Shown: piece by piece, positions 8,096-17,388 of the stretch
Layout: every line of letters starts with the position of its first letter
Position numbering within the stretch: the stretch's first letter is position 1
Source of the DNA: Deltaproteobacteria bacterium
Lineage (GTDB): Bacteria; SAR324; XYD2-FULL-50-16
Reading direction: 5' to 3'
DNA length: 36,958 nucleotides
Assembly: GCA_029881655.1 (NCBI GenBank)
Contig: JAOUME010000011.1
Location: 1 to 36,958, forward strand
Program-made: the position numbers and the translations under genes
Notes under the pieces: model-generated
Databases searched by the model: none
The model's input: the letters and a program-made list of their open reading frames with translations, nothing else
What the model was told of the DNA's origin: nothing

Positions 8096-8329
8096 TTATA
8101 GACTGTTTGCCTGTGTGAAATTGCAACAAGTAGAACAAAATAAAGTACAATCATGACACTTTTTTGATAAACGGAAATCCTTGTGGTTTACGACCCCTTT
8201 CTCGGTTAAAGTCTCAACCAGTCTGCTGATGCTACCGATTGTTTTTGCCTGGGAGGGGAACTGAGATAATGAATCGAACAGATCACAGTTCGTTTTCCTC
8301 ATCACTTCGATGATGTTATCAAGGTTCAT
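8096..8329 (-). CDS. Small Cys-rich protein, possible metal or redox module
   Basis: A 77-residue product of unknown family. The first 55 residues are helical, with IGSISRLVETLTEKGVVNHKDF. This resembles either a winged-helix recognition segment or the common helix-loop 'LLxxKGxIxxEEF' element. The last 20 residues hold a cluster C58-x2-C61-x3-C65-x2-C68-C69, with His59 and a lone Cys15. That spacing suits Fe-S or Zn binding, but I match no family. Its ATG overlaps the stop of the preceding receiver gene in ATGA (8326-8329), the classic sign of translational coupling. This makes it very likely a real gene despite its size. Its position just before a sensor-less kinase suggests an accessory or sensory subunit (inference). 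Confidence 0.72.
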   Translation of the reverse strand: MNLDNIIEVMRKTNCDLFDSLSQFPSQAKTIGSISRLVETLTEKGVVNHKDFRLSKKCHDCTLFCSTCCNFTQANSL

Positions 8330-9009
8330 GGCTTTTTCTTTTTAAACAGGCTGAATATATCGTAACTTTCCAAATCAAACGTCAGGTTATGATCCAGTTT
8401 TTCGTTGATCAACTCTCCGATCTCTTTATTGAGTCGAACGGCACTGCCCGCTATTTTCTCGAAATATTCCCTCAGTGAATCTTCATTCGTTTCTTCGCAC
8501 TTGCTTATTCCCATTTGCGAAAGATTCTTGATAGCGTGCAAGGGGTTATTAATCCGGTCCTGAATGGATGCGATTAATTTTTTTGCGTCTTGCAGGCTTT
8601 TGTTGACTTCAAACACCTGTTCCGTAGCGTTTTTGATCTGTTCCTTTTGCTGCAACGCATGGAGAATATCCACCTGCAGGTGATAGAAATTAACCGGTTT
8701 ATGTATATAATTGGTGCCCCCGGCTTTCATGAACTCCAGACAGAGCTTGGTTGATTCCTCAGCGGTTATCATGATCACCGGTAATTGAGGCTGCAAAGTT
8801 TTTAAGGCGATCAGGGTTTCGATACCATCCATCCCCGGCATCTGCCAATCGACCAGGGCAATATCCACGGGTGACTTCTTGACATAATGAATTGCCTCCT
8901 TTCCCGAAAGGACCGATTTGACCCCATAGCCGAGTTTATTAAACTTCAACTCCAGAGGTCTGATAAAATGCGGGTCGTCATCGATGATTAGTATGGTTAG
9001 GTTATCCAT
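8326..9009 (-). CDS. REC protein with degenerate HisKA-like dimerisation domain
   Basis: A 227-residue protein. The receiver at about 4-120 is intact: acidic DDD 10-12, acceptor Asp54 in ALVDWQMPGMDG, and Lys104 in IHKPVN. The rest resembles a HisKA four-helix dimerisation domain, with LIASIQDRINNPLHAIKNL (145-163). The position five residues before the conserved Pro, normally the phospho-accepting His, is Asp151, and the following acidic residue is Arg152. No ATPase domain follows. It is therefore neither a kinase nor a normal His phosphotransfer protein. It may dimerise, compete with real kinases or bind one of them. It is the first gene after the sigma-54 type promoter. GGAG lies four bases before the ATG at 9009, and the 3' end overlaps the next start by 4 bp. 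Confidence 0.88.
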   Translation of the reverse strand: MDNLTILIIDDDPHFIRPLELKFNKLGYGVKSVLSGKEAIHYVKKSPVDIALVDWQMPGMDGIETLIALKTLQPQLPVIMITAEESTKLCLEFMKAGGTNYIHKPVNFYHLQVDILHALQQKEQIKNATEQVFEVNKSLQDAKKLIASIQDRINNPLHAIKNLSQMGISKCEETNEDSLREYFEKIAGSAVRLNKEIGELINEKLDHNLTFDLESYDIFSLFKKKKP

Positions 9010-9045
9010 TGAGCTCCATTTTATTAATATGATTTAATGTTTAAT

Positions 9046-9061
9046 TGCACCACCTGTGCCA
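9046..9061 (-). promoter_or_regulatory. Sigma-54 (-24/-12) promoter of the six-gene operon
   Basis: Read on the minus strand the site is TGGCACAGGTGGTGCA. Against TGGCAC-N5-TTGCA, the GG and GC doublets have the exact 10-base separation and only one core base differs (G for T). Transcription would start near 9035, leaving a leader of about 26 bases before the ATG at 9009 with its GGAG. The gene for a sigma-54 activator ends at 9294, just upstream on the same strand. The motif is seen directly; its use is inferred. Confidence 0.76.
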
Positions 9062-9141
9062 TAAAAAAATAACTGTTATTACAATTAATTATGGACAATA
9101 TCTCGAATATGACCTTCTCCGGGATTTATTCTTGTGGGATG

Positions 9142-9161
9142 ATGCACGATAATGCACGATA
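9142..9161. repeat. Perfect 10-bp tandem repeat, candidate enhancer for the sigma-54 activator
   Basis: ATGCACGATA occurs twice in direct tandem, one helical turn apart. It lies about 80-100 bp upstream of the -24 element and roughly 105-125 bp from the inferred start. This is where NtrC-type activators bind. A related GCACGA occurs near 9188. Two sites on one face of the helix suit a dimeric or oligomerising activator. Binding is inferred. Confidence 0.5.
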
Positions 9162-9293
9162 TAAGCGTCCAATCCAAATGAAAGCAATATTTCGCACGAA
9201 TTTAAGGTCTTGGTAAATAAACGGGGACTAACCTGGGATTAATAACTTGCTTTTCAGTGATTATATAAACCCGGGTTTTCAATAAAATATTTA

Positions 9294-11042
9294 TCAGGAG
9301 GAAATGTGGTATTTCTTCATTTTTCTGTAAAGGGTGGAAGGATTGATGCCAAGCAAGGCCGCTGTTTTGCCTCGGTTAAAACCCGTCTGATTCAAAACCT
9401 TGATGATCATATCCTTTTCGTTCCCACTTAACTCAGAGGGTTCTATTTCCTCGTTCGATCCCTCTTTAAGATAAGCTGGCAAATGCTCCTTTAATATAGA
9501 AGACGCGTCTTTACTGACAGCGAAGGCATATTCAACTGCGTGAAAAAGCTCTCTGACATTTCCGGGCCAATCGTGTTTCAATAATAATTTTAAGGCTTCG
9601 TTGGAGATTTGCCTGACCTCACGATTCTCACTTTTGTTCAGTTTAAATATAATTGAAGAAACCAAAAGGCTAATGTCGCCCAGTCTTTGTCTTAAGGGAG
9701 GCAGTTTAATGGGAACCACGTGAAGTCGGTAAAACAAATCGTCTCGAAATAATCCCTGCTTTACCATATCCATGAGGTTTTTATTCGTAGCCGCGATGAC
9801 GCGAATATCCACTTTGATTGTTTTGGTACTGCCGACGAGCTCGAATTCTTCTTCCTGTAGAACCCTCAGGATTTTCGGTTGCAATGCCAGGGGTATTTCA
9901 GCTATTTCATCAAGAAACAAGGTGCCTTTGTGAGCTACTTCAAATCGGCCTGACTTGCGTTGATGCGCTCCGGTAAAAGCGCCTTTGACGTGTCCGAAAA
10001 ATTCACTTTCAAGTAGCGATGGCGTGACCGCCGCGCAGTTGATCGCGTGGAAAGGACCCTGAGCCCTTTTGCTACGTTTATGGATTTCTCTGGCCACCAA
10101 TTCCTTACCCGTTCCGCTTTCTCCCTCGATTAAAACCGTTGATTTCGATAACGAGATGCTTTCTATGAAATCGAAAATCTCGTGCATAGCCTTATCGCCA
10201 CTCACAATCGGACCGAAGGAAGTCTTGGTTAGACTAACCCGCCACTGTTTTTCCTCAGACCACTGATCATTAAATAAAATCAGCCAGCCGAACTTTTTAT
10301 CCAATGGATCGAGATACATGGGAATCAAGGACATACTGACGGGAATCACCTTGCCGCTTTGGGTGAGAAATTCGCTTTGGATTTCCTGGTGTCTCATTTT
10401 GTCTTTGGTAAGTTTAGCCAGTACCCCGCTGCCCCCGGCGACCTTGTTTCCAAGAATGGATAGGGCGCTCTGGTTTATTGTCTCCTCCAGACTCACGTCC
10501 AATAGATCGCATGTTTTTTCAGAAAGAAATTTGATTTTAAAAAGATGGTCCAGACAGATAACGCTTTCTGATAACTGATTGAAGATCCTCATCAGCATTT
10601 CATTGGCCTGCTTTTTTTTCTTTAATTCATGTTTTAATTTTATAGAATACTCGACAACCTGATTGGCCTGATTGATCAAACCCAGAAGTTCGTAGAAATT
10701 AACCGGTTTTCTTAAAAAGGACTGAACTCCAAGCTGATAGCAACGTTCGATTTGCTGATCGGTTTCATGTCCGGTTAGAACGATAATAGCATAATCGGAA
10801 TCTTCATTTCGTTTTAAGCTCTCTAAAAGCTCAATCCCTCCCATTTCAGGCATCTTTAGGTCAACGATCAGGATCTGAGGTTTTAACTCATGAAAAACCT
10901 CAAGACCCTCCCGCCCGTTTTGCGCCGTAAAAACTTCGAATCCCTTGTTTTGAAGCTGAATCTGGATGATCTTTCGCACCTGTCTTTCATCATCGACAAC
11001 CAGGACTCTGCCCTTAAAATCAGTGTTTTTATTTAGCCGCAT
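9294..11042 (-). CDS. NtrC-family sigma-54-dependent response regulator (REC-PAS-AAA+-Fis HTH)
   Basis: A transcription activator that remodels sigma-54 RNA polymerase with ATP. REC comes first (VLVVDDERQV, acceptor Asp in LIVDLKMPEMGG, Lys in LRKPVN). A PAS-like domain follows (QLSESVICLDHLFKIKF onward), then the AAA+ domain with Walker A GESGTGKE, the sigma-54 contact loop GAFTGA, Walker B LFLDEIAE and the arginine-finger region. It ends in a Fis-type HTH (FNRGKTAALLGINPSTLYRK). I start it at 11042 because AGGGAGG lies about nine bases upstream; an ATG at 11069 is in frame but has weaker support. It overlaps the upstream hybrid kinase by 14 bp, so the kinase is its likely partner. A sigma-54 type promoter lies downstream, which makes the next operon its probable target. 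It is the only DNA-binding output in the cluster. Confidence 0.96.
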   Translation of the reverse strand: MRLNKNTDFKGRVLVVDDERQVRKIIQIQLQNKGFEVFTAQNGREGLEVFHELKPQILIVDLKMPEMGGIELLESLKRNEDSDYAIIVLTGHETDQQIERCYQLGVQSFLRKPVNFYELLGLINQANQVVEYSIKLKHELKKKKQANEMLMRIFNQLSESVICLDHLFKIKFLSEKTCDLLDVSLEETINQSALSILGNKVAGGSGVLAKLTKDKMRHQEIQSEFLTQSGKVIPVSMSLIPMYLDPLDKKFGWLILFNDQWSEEKQWRVSLTKTSFGPIVSGDKAMHEIFDFIESISLSKSTVLIEGESGTGKELVAREIHKRSKRAQGPFHAINCAAVTPSLLESEFFGHVKGAFTGAHQRKSGRFEVAHKGTLFLDEIAEIPLALQPKILRVLQEEEFELVGSTKTIKVDIRVIAATNKNLMDMVKQGLFRDDLFYRLHVVPIKLPPLRQRLGDISLLVSSIIFKLNKSENREVRQISNEALKLLLKHDWPGNVRELFHAVEYAFAVSKDASSILKEHLPAYLKEGSNEEIEPSELSGNEKDMIIKVLNQTGFNRGKTAALLGINPSTLYRKMKKYHISS

Positions 11043-14000
11043 GATCCAAGACCTCCCTAACCGATTCACATAAACTCTCTGGCTCTGTCGGCTTGTAGAT
11101 TAGTTTTTTTATCCCTGATTCTTTGATGGTCTTCTCATTAAGGATGTGGCTAAAGCCGGTCATCAGGATAACCGGCATATGCGGTTTTATCTCAACGATT
11201 TTACGGGCCAATTTATCGCCGGTAAGCTCAGGCATCGTTTGATCTAAAATAACCAGATCGTAACTATCAGGGGATGAGGTGACTATCTCTAAAGCCTCCA
11301 AGCTCTTTGTCGATACGGTAACGACATATCCCAGTTTCTCCAAAATGATTTTGGTCATTTTGGCAATCGGTTTTTCATCATCGACGACCAGAATCCTTTC
11401 TTTGCCCTGAAAGGATTTCAGGCTGTCATTGTTTTCTTTCAGCTCATCCTCTTCACTGACCGGCAGATAGATATCAAAGACACTTCCCTCTCCAAGTTTA
11501 CTGCTAACGTTAATGACTCCCTGATGATTTTTGACGATTCCGTGAACGACGGATAATCCCAGGCCGGTACCCTCGCCCACCGGTTTGGTGGTAAAAAACG
11601 GATCGAAGATCTTGTCGATCAAAAACTCGTCAATACCCGTCCCTGTATCGCGTACCGAGAGCTTAACGTATTTCCCGTGAGAAATTTCACCTGATTCAAA
11701 CATAGTCGGTTTAGGATGTTCCATAGCCAGACTAACTATGAGTTCTCCCCCATTTTGTCTCATGGCGAATTCCCCATTGGTGCAGAGGTTCATGAGGATC
11801 TGATGGATCTGGGTTTGATCAGCGTAAACCTTTGGGCAGTTCGAATCGATCGACTGAGATATCTTGATGCTTGTTGGGAGAGTCGATCTTAACAGTTTGA
11901 TGACTTCCTTGACGATGGGGGTGAGTGATACGTGGCTGAACTTTTTTTCCTGCTGACGGCTAAAAGCCAGTATCTGTTGTACGAGATCCTTCGCACGGTT
12001 GCTGGCGATCAAGGCTTCGCTCAAATAATCCTTGATCTTCTCGCTTAGATTGCCATCTTCCATCGATAGGTTTAAAAACCCGATTAAGGCGTAGAGAATA
12101 TTATTGAAATCATGAGCGATTCCCCCAGCCAAAGTTCCAATCGCCTCCATTTTTTGAGCTTGGCGCAATTGCATCTTGATTTTTTTTTCTTCGGTTACGT
12201 TTCTTTGAATAAAAATGTGATTGACGATCTTATCATGCTCGTCTTTGACCGGGGTTATGGTTTGCTCGATTTCGACATAACCGCCTGACTTTCTTAAGAT
12301 AAGCATGTTGCCATGCCAGACGTTTCCCTTCGCGAGATCATCCAACATCTGGACAAAAAAACCATCCTCATGGATATCGCTGTTGATTTTTCGAATATCC
12401 ATGCCCAGGCTCTCTTCCCTGCTGTAATCGGTTAACTTCTCAAAAGCCGGATTGGCGTACTGGATAGTTCCCTCGACATCGGTTATCACGATCGACTCGT
12501 CTGTCTGTTCGATCGCCGTGGAGAAGCGGGTACTTTCCTTAATGGCTTCGATAAGAGCCTCATCGGTCTCCTTATTGATCGTAATGTCCTGGATCGTGCC
12601 GATCAAACGCGTAGCCACACCCTCAGCGTCATATTCGGTTTTGCCTCTTTCGCAGACATGCTTGATGTCGCCGTTTTTCAGCATAACACGATAAGAACGG
12701 ACATATGGAATTTTATTCTTTATGGACTCCCTTTTGGTTTGATCCACTTCATCTTTATCATCGGGATGGATCATTTCCAAATAGATTTCATAGTTAAGCT
12801 TTGAATCTGAAGGATCGGCTTTGAAAATGCGACAGACTTCATCGGACCAAAGTATTTCATTAGTCGCCAGGTCCAATTCCCAATGTCCCAGATGGGTTAT
12901 CCGTTGAGCCTCGATCAATTTCGTTTCGCTTCGGATGAGTTCCTCCTCGAACTTATGGCGTAGTTTACGCTCCCTAAGGTTCCTGATTCCAATCGAGATG
13001 TCCCCGACCAATTCCTCAAGAAGCTTCACCTCGTCCAGATCGAAGGCCTTGACCTTGGAACTGTAGACATTGAGTGCTCCGTAGCAGGTTGTATCCATCA
13101 TGATCGGCAAGGCGATACTGGACGCGAAATGTTCCGCGAGCGCCTCAGATCTCCAGGGCTCAAAAATTTTCTCATCTTTAATATTATCGACGATATAGGC
13201 TCTATTGTTTTTTATCGCCATACCGGTTGGCCCCTGGCCTTTATCGCTGTTATCCCATCTGATTTCCGTTTTATCCAGATAATTCTGACCTGAACCAAAC
13301 CGGGTAACGACCCGAACCCTTTTTTTCTTGTCATTCTCAGCCGACCCAACCCAGGCCATTCGGTAGCCCCCCACTTCGACTATGATTCTACAGACCTCTT
13401 TTAAATATTTCAGCTCATCAGGGAAATGTATCAGAAGCTGATTGCAATCACTCAACATCCTTAAGGCCCGGTTTAATTTCTCCAGTTTTGATTCGGTGCG
13501 CTTTCGCTTTTTGATATCGACCTTCAACTCGGATTCGATCCGTTTGCGGTCCTTGATTTCCTGTTTTAAAACCTCATTTATCAACCTCAGTTCCTTGGTC
13601 CGGTCCCCGACTGTTTTTTCTAAGTTGACATTTAATTGCTGAAGATCTTTTTTAAGCCGATAGAGATCCAGATGGGTTTTTACACGCACGAACACTTCAT
13701 CTTCATGAAAGGGTTTGGTAATGAAATCGACACCGCCTGATTGAAATGCCCTGACCTTTGCGTTTGTTTCGGATAACGCGCTGATAAAAATGACCGGAAT
13801 GTCCCGGAGACGCTCTTTGCTTTTTAGGATACTACAGACCTCAAAGCCGTCCATACCACTCATCTTGATATCCAGGATAATCAAATCCGGCAATTCCACT
13901 TCGACCATTTCCAAAGCCAAGGATCCGCTGTTCGCGACTCTCACATCCAGCCCCTTTTTGGAAAATTGGTTAAACAACAGCCGGATGTTATCGGCTGAAT

Positions 14001-14046
14001 CATCGACAATGAGTATGTTACCCTGCATTTTTCCCGTAGTTGACAT
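11029..14046 (-). CDS. Soluble hybrid histidine kinase (REC-GAF-PAS-PAS-HisKA-HATPase-REC)
   Basis: A 1005-residue cytoplasmic hybrid kinase. The N-terminal REC has Asp59 ([12 protein letters not shown]). A charged coiled coil runs from about 130 to 200. A GAF domain spans about 205-360 ([11 protein letters not shown] ... SSIALPIM). Two PAS domains cover about 385-625, each closing with a QDIT- or RNVTEEKK-type end. The H-box [16 protein letters not shown] has His645. The HATPase has NGEFAM-type N-box, DTGTGI and [15 protein letters not shown]-terminal REC has Asp935 ([12 protein letters not shown]). A receiver at each end means it can be controlled by another kinase and can pass phosphate onward. 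The start lies one base after the stop of the dCache kinase, and its end overlaps the sigma-54 activator, so the three are probably cotranscribed. The GAF and PAS ligands cannot be predicted. Confidence 0.95.
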   Translation of the reverse strand: MSTTGKMQGNILIVDDSADNIRLLFNQFSKKGLDVRVANSGSLALEMVEVELPDLIILDIKMSGMDGFEVCSILKSKERLRDIPVIFISALSETNAKVRAFQSGGVDFITKPFHEDEVFVRVKTHLDLYRLKKDLQQLNVNLEKTVGDRTKELRLINEVLKQEIKDRKRIESELKVDIKKRKRTESKLEKLNRALRMLSDCNQLLIHFPDELKYLKEVCRIIVEVGGYRMAWVGSAENDKKKRVRVVTRFGSGQNYLDKTEIRWDNSDKGQGPTGMAIKNNRAYIVDNIKDEKIFEPWRSEALAEHFASSIALPIMMDTTCYGALNVYSSKVKAFDLDEVKLLEELVGDISIGIRNLRERKLRHKFEEELIRSETKLIEAQRITHLGHWELDLATNEILWSDEVCRIFKADPSDSKLNYEIYLEMIHPDDKDEVDQTKRESIKNKIPYVRSYRVMLKNGDIKHVCERGKTEYDAEGVATRLIGTIQDITINKETDEALIEAIKESTRFSTAIEQTDESIVITDVEGTIQYANPAFEKLTDYSREESLGMDIRKINSDIHEDGFFVQMLDDLAKGNVWHGNMLILRKSGGYVEIEQTITPVKDEHDKIVNHIFIQRNVTEEKKIKMQLRQAQKMEAIGTLAGGIAHDFNNILYALIGFLNLSMEDGNLSEKIKDYLSEALIASNRAKDLVQQILAFSRQQEKKFSHVSLTPIVKEVIKLLRSTLPTSIKISQSIDSNCPKVYADQTQIHQILMNLCTNGEFAMRQNGGELIVSLAMEHPKPTMFESGEISHGKYVKLSVRDTGTGIDEFLIDKIFDPFFTTKPVGEGTGLGLSVVHGIVKNHQGVINVSSKLGEGSVFDIYLPVSEEDELKENNDSLKSFQGKERILVVDDEKPIAKMTKIILEKLGYVVTVSTKSLEALEIVTSSPDSYDLVILDQTMPELTGDKLARKIVEIKPHMPVILMTGFSHILNEKTIKESGIKKLIYKPTEPESLCESVREVLDHAAK

Positions 14047-14047
14047 T

Positions 14048-17023
14048 TCAACGAATGATATCTCTTAACGTCTCCATTTCATAATTTTGAATGAGCTCGC
14101 TTATGACTTTTGCCAGTGAGCTGTTTTGCTTTGGCAGGACCCGCGCCAGTTTTTCGATGCTTTCAACCCTGCCGGTTTTTATAGCCTGGGAGAGCAAAAA
14201 GGTATATTCCTTAGGTAAATCGCTCAATTGTTTAGATATTTCATCTTTTGACAGGTTTTTATCCGGTTTGATTTTTTTGGCGGCTGTTTCCCTTTTCTCA
14301 TAGGGGAGATATTTCATCATATGCTGAATCAAAGTTTTAGATTCAAGAGGTTTTTTGATGTATTCGTCGCAGATCAGGCGGACCTGATCTTCCTCCTGTT
14401 TTAAAGCCGAAGCGGTGATGACGATAATGGGAACCGACTGAAACTCTGAGTTTCTTCTTAGGGTCTGGATCAGTTCATAACCATTCATTTTCGGCATCTT
14501 CAGGTCCAGTAAAAAAATATCCGGTTTTTTCAAGCGAATCTTATCGAGGACATCTATTCCGTTTGAAGCTAATATCAGATCAAAATCGTAATTTTCAAGG
14601 TATCGGACGATCAATTCGCGGTTATCATCTAGGTCATCGGCGATTAAAACTCTCGCCGGCTTAAATATAATCGAAAGATAATCAAAATCAGTTTCTTCAA
14701 GTATGATGTGGCTGCTCTCACATGGCTCCAAGTTTTTAAAGCGCACCGTGAGGGTCGTCCCCTTGTTTTCCTCGCTTACCAGTGAAATTTCACCTCCCAT
14801 CATCTCAACCAGTTTTTTCGTGATGTTCAGCCCCAACCCGGTCCCGCTATAGTTAACCGATATCCCTTCGACTTGCTCAAACGCCTCAAAGATTATCGAT
14901 TGGTGCTCCTCGGCAATTCCGATACCCGTATCTGAAACCTCTATGAAAAAATCGACTCCGCCCTTTGAATTGTCTTTAGGAGATGCGGACCAGCTCTTGA
15001 GCGAAACATAGCCGACCTTGGTGAATTTAAGCGCATTGGTTAAAAGGTTGGTTATGATTTGATTCAGATGGGTTTCATCAATGAGGAACGCTCCTGATAA
15101 ATCGGGACTGATCTCAAAATCAAATTGGAGATTTTTTTTGGTGAAATCGTTTTGGAAGCTGTGCCGGATTTCCTCGAAAAGATGACCCAAGATAACCGGA
15201 CGGTTTTTCAGCTCGAATTTGCCGGATTCGATCTTTGACAGATCTAGAACATTGTTGATCAGGTTCATTAAAGCCCGGCCGCTTTTCATGATGCGGCATA
15301 AGTGTTCCTTTTGAGATGGATCATGGATCATTCTGTCGAGTACTTCCGAATACCCGATCACCGTATTGAGAGGAGTACGGAATTCATGGCTCATATTAGC
15401 CAGAAAAAGGCTTTTTGCCTGATTCGCCAACTCGGCGGTTTTCTTAGCATTATGGGCTTCCCGTTCGGATATTTTCTGACGGGTGATATCGATAAAAACG
15501 ACGATACCCGCGATAATCTGTCCATCCTCTCCATAGATGGGAGAAGCGTACATGACCGCCCAGCTTTCTTTTCCATTTTGTTCTCTTACGAAGATCTCTT
15601 CACCTTTGACCACCTCCCCTAGATGCAAAGCTCTGTTCAAAGGGACTTCCGAAAATTTAATTTCAATGCCTTCTTGATCAAAAAGCCGTTTTTTTTGTAA
15701 TTCCTCCTCAATATGAGTGGCTGGTTCCGGAGGGCTTTCCTGACCTCTGAAGTCTGAAACGGCCTGATTGATATAGACGATATTACCCTTTGGCGCTTCT
15801 GCGATTATGATACCCGCGGGTGAGTTATCCAGAGCCGACTGCAGAAAAGCCTTAGATTGATAAAGCTCCCTGGTGCGCTCTAAAACTTGAAATCTCAGTT
15901 CCGCTTTGGCTTTCCTGTTGTAAATAATCAACAGCATCTGAATGGCGATAAAAACAAATAAACTGATCGACAACGCAATCAGAATAACCCGTTGATTAAA
16001 ATAATAATTTTGATAGGCTTCGTCCAAATCAATCTCATAGGCCAAGCCAAACCCGTATTCCTTATCCCAAAGCCAGGCGCCAACGACTTTGACCCCCCTG
16101 TAATCGTTATAGCCATCGATACTCAGCCCCCTATTGCCGGCGGTCGCGCTTATGGCCATTTCGGTCAAGGGCAGTCTGTTATGAGGAACTCTCGGTTTAA
16201 ACCCTTTGGTGATATCGCCTCCCGGGTCCCGGACGCTTAAGTTTAAGATCCCTCTTTGATCTTTCTTTAATAATCCGCCTTCTCTTAACTGATACTCAAA
16301 TCTCGGCTCGGTCATCAGCCGGCCTTTTTTGTCAAAGACGTAGATATCGCCCGTTCGCAGTCCCCTGGATAATTGAGTAAAGCGCGTGAATTCCTTTGAA
16401 GGATCGGTTCTGATTGCGAGAGCGGCGATGATCTTACCTTTTTTGTCATAAATAGGCGCGATGGAGAACATGGTCGCTTCGCCCTCCACGATTTTTCCCG
16501 CTATATTCGGCAAAGGAACATCCGATAATATCGGCAGTACGAATTGAAGCTTTCCACTAAAAGCCTTCTCCAGGTAGCCGCCTTGTTTGGATGTTAAGTT
16601 CAAGGTATTGAGGTTGCTGTCTCTCATCGAGGCGATATTATAATAATCGGGCGCGATGATAAAAAAACCCAAATCCTTGTGATCCTCGATCATCGGTTTT
16701 AGGATTCGGCGAATCTCTTTCAAGGGTTTTGAGCCGAGTATAGACTTTTTTTGATGACGTATTTCCAAAAGAAGCCGGGTTTGATCGATCAGATCCGGCC
16801 TGCTCGCGAATTGCTTAACGTCATAAAGTTTTTCCATCGCCCAGCTCTTGATCGTTTTATGAGATGTATCCAGGGTCGTGTTTAAAATTGTGTTTAAGTT
16901 TTCTCTGATATGATTCTCAATGCTGACGAGCGCCTGCCAGGAAATGATATACAAAGTAATCAATACAATCATTCCCAGGGTGAAGCTCTTGTTTATTTTG
17001 GGCCATTTAAATAAAATCGGCAT
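14048..17023 (-). CDS. Transmembrane dCache hybrid histidine kinase
   Basis: A 991-residue inner-membrane sensor. TM1 spans about 14-33 and TM2 about 348-372. The 300-residue periplasmic region between them looks like a dCache domain: it ends with NDYRGVKVVGAWLWDKEYGFGLAYEID, where Cache domains typically have a 'G..V.GA......GW' pattern. Cytoplasmic parts are a PAS domain (385-510), the H-box LANMSHEFRTPLNTVIGY with His546, the HATPase (LTNALKF, DTGIGI, GTGLGLNITKKLV), and a REC with Asp840 (FLLDLKMPKMNG). A helical C-terminal tail follows (LPKEYTFLLSQAIKTGRVE...), a common but uncharacterised extension in such kinases. It is the first gene and the only membrane protein of the cluster, so it is the likely entry point for an extracellular small-molecule signal. 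The ligand is unknown. Confidence 0.95.
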   Translation of the reverse strand: MPILFKWPKINKSFTLGMIVLITLYIISWQALVSIENHIRENLNTILNTTLDTSHKTIKSWAMEKLYDVKQFASRPDLIDQTRLLLEIRHQKKSILGSKPLKEIRRILKPMIEDHKDLGFFIIAPDYYNIASMRDSNLNTLNLTSKQGGYLEKAFSGKLQFVLPILSDVPLPNIAGKIVEGEATMFSIAPIYDKKGKIIAALAIRTDPSKEFTRFTQLSRGLRTGDIYVFDKKGRLMTEPRFEYQLREGGLLKKDQRGILNLSVRDPGGDITKGFKPRVPHNRLPLTEMAISATAGNRGLSIDGYNDYRGVKVVGAWLWDKEYGFGLAYEIDLDEAYQNYYFNQRVILIALSISLFVFIAIQMLLIIYNRKAKAELRFQVLERTRELYQSKAFLQSALDNSPAGIIIAEAPKGNIVYINQAVSDFRGQESPPEPATHIEEELQKKRLFDQEGIEIKFSEVPLNRALHLGEVVKGEEIFVREQNGKESWAVMYASPIYGEDGQIIAGIVVFIDITRQKISEREAHNAKKTAELANQAKSLFLANMSHEFRTPLNTVIGYSEVLDRMIHDPSQKEHLCRIMKSGRALMNLINNVLDLSKIESGKFELKNRPVILGHLFEEIRHSFQNDFTKKNLQFDFEISPDLSGAFLIDETHLNQIITNLLTNALKFTKVGYVSLKSWSASPKDNSKGGVDFFIEVSDTGIGIAEEHQSIIFEAFEQVEGISVNYSGTGLGLNITKKLVEMMGGEISLVSEENKGTTLTVRFKNLEPCESSHIILEETDFDYLSIIFKPARVLIADDLDDNRELIVRYLENYDFDLILASNGIDVLDKIRLKKPDIFLLDLKMPKMNGYELIQTLRRNSEFQSVPIIVITASALKQEEDQVRLICDEYIKKPLESKTLIQHMMKYLPYEKRETAAKKIKPDKNLSKDEISKQLSDLPKEYTFLLSQAIKTGRVESIEKLARVLPKQNSSLAKVISELIQNYEMETLRDIIR

Positions 17024-17388
17024 TCATCCTCTGTCAACTTTTGTTTAAAGGAAAATATTCAATACAATGCCTATCAGCATTTCTTAAAAGTCGTTTATTA
17101 ATAAATTAATTCTGCCAAAATTAAATCTAATCTCACCTGTTAATTTCATCCCATATAATATTTTATTATAATTATATTATTCAGGAACGTAAAAAACAAG
17201 TGTTTAGAAAGTTGAGTTAATGATAAAAAAATTAACGTAAACGATGAAATGGACTAGATTTGCATTCATGTTGGATTTGCTGTTGCTATAAAATTATTGA
17301 TAAAAATTTAATGAAATTATTTTACCAATAAAAAAAACTGCCATATCGCAAAATAAACCAATTCCCGGATAAATTCTTCACTTGTATT
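17024..17388. other. AT-rich divergent intergenic region
   Basis: No gene is seen. The stretch is strongly AT-rich, especially about 17090-17240, and should contain the promoter of the signalling cluster on the minus strand. I could not identify a convincing -35/-10 or -24/-12 element for that strand. On the plus strand, TGG-N9-TTGCT at 17272-17287 has -24/-12 spacing but a poor -24 half. Confidence 0.4.

Larger units (their letters stand above)
9010..9293. other. Intergenic regulatory region within the signalling cluster
   Basis: This is the only sizeable gap inside the minus-strand cluster. Besides the -24/-12 element and the tandem repeat, it contains an AT-rich stretch between them (about 9062-9110) that could bend. 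It also has a 12-bp perfect palindrome, AAACCCGGGTTT (9267-9278), just past the activator's stop codon. The palindrome has no loop or T-run, so it looks more like a binding site than a terminator. Confidence 0.5.

Noticed and set aside
8064-8150. Longer N-terminus of the sensor-less kinase starting at 8150
   Set aside because: It would overlap the Cys-rich gene by 55 bp and adds a hydrophobic leader unlike a kinase sensor or a signal peptide.
8096-8329. Idea that the Cys-rich gene and the following kinase are one gene split by a frameshift
   Set aside because: The kinase H-box starts soon after its own plausible ATG, no domain spans the junction, and the small gene is neatly coupled to the gene before it.
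17272-17287. TGG-N9-TTGCT on the plus strand, a second -24/-12-like site
   Set aside because: The -12 half is good but the -24 half (TGGATT) matches only TGG. A better sigma-70 promoter lies just downstream, and no activator site is visible.
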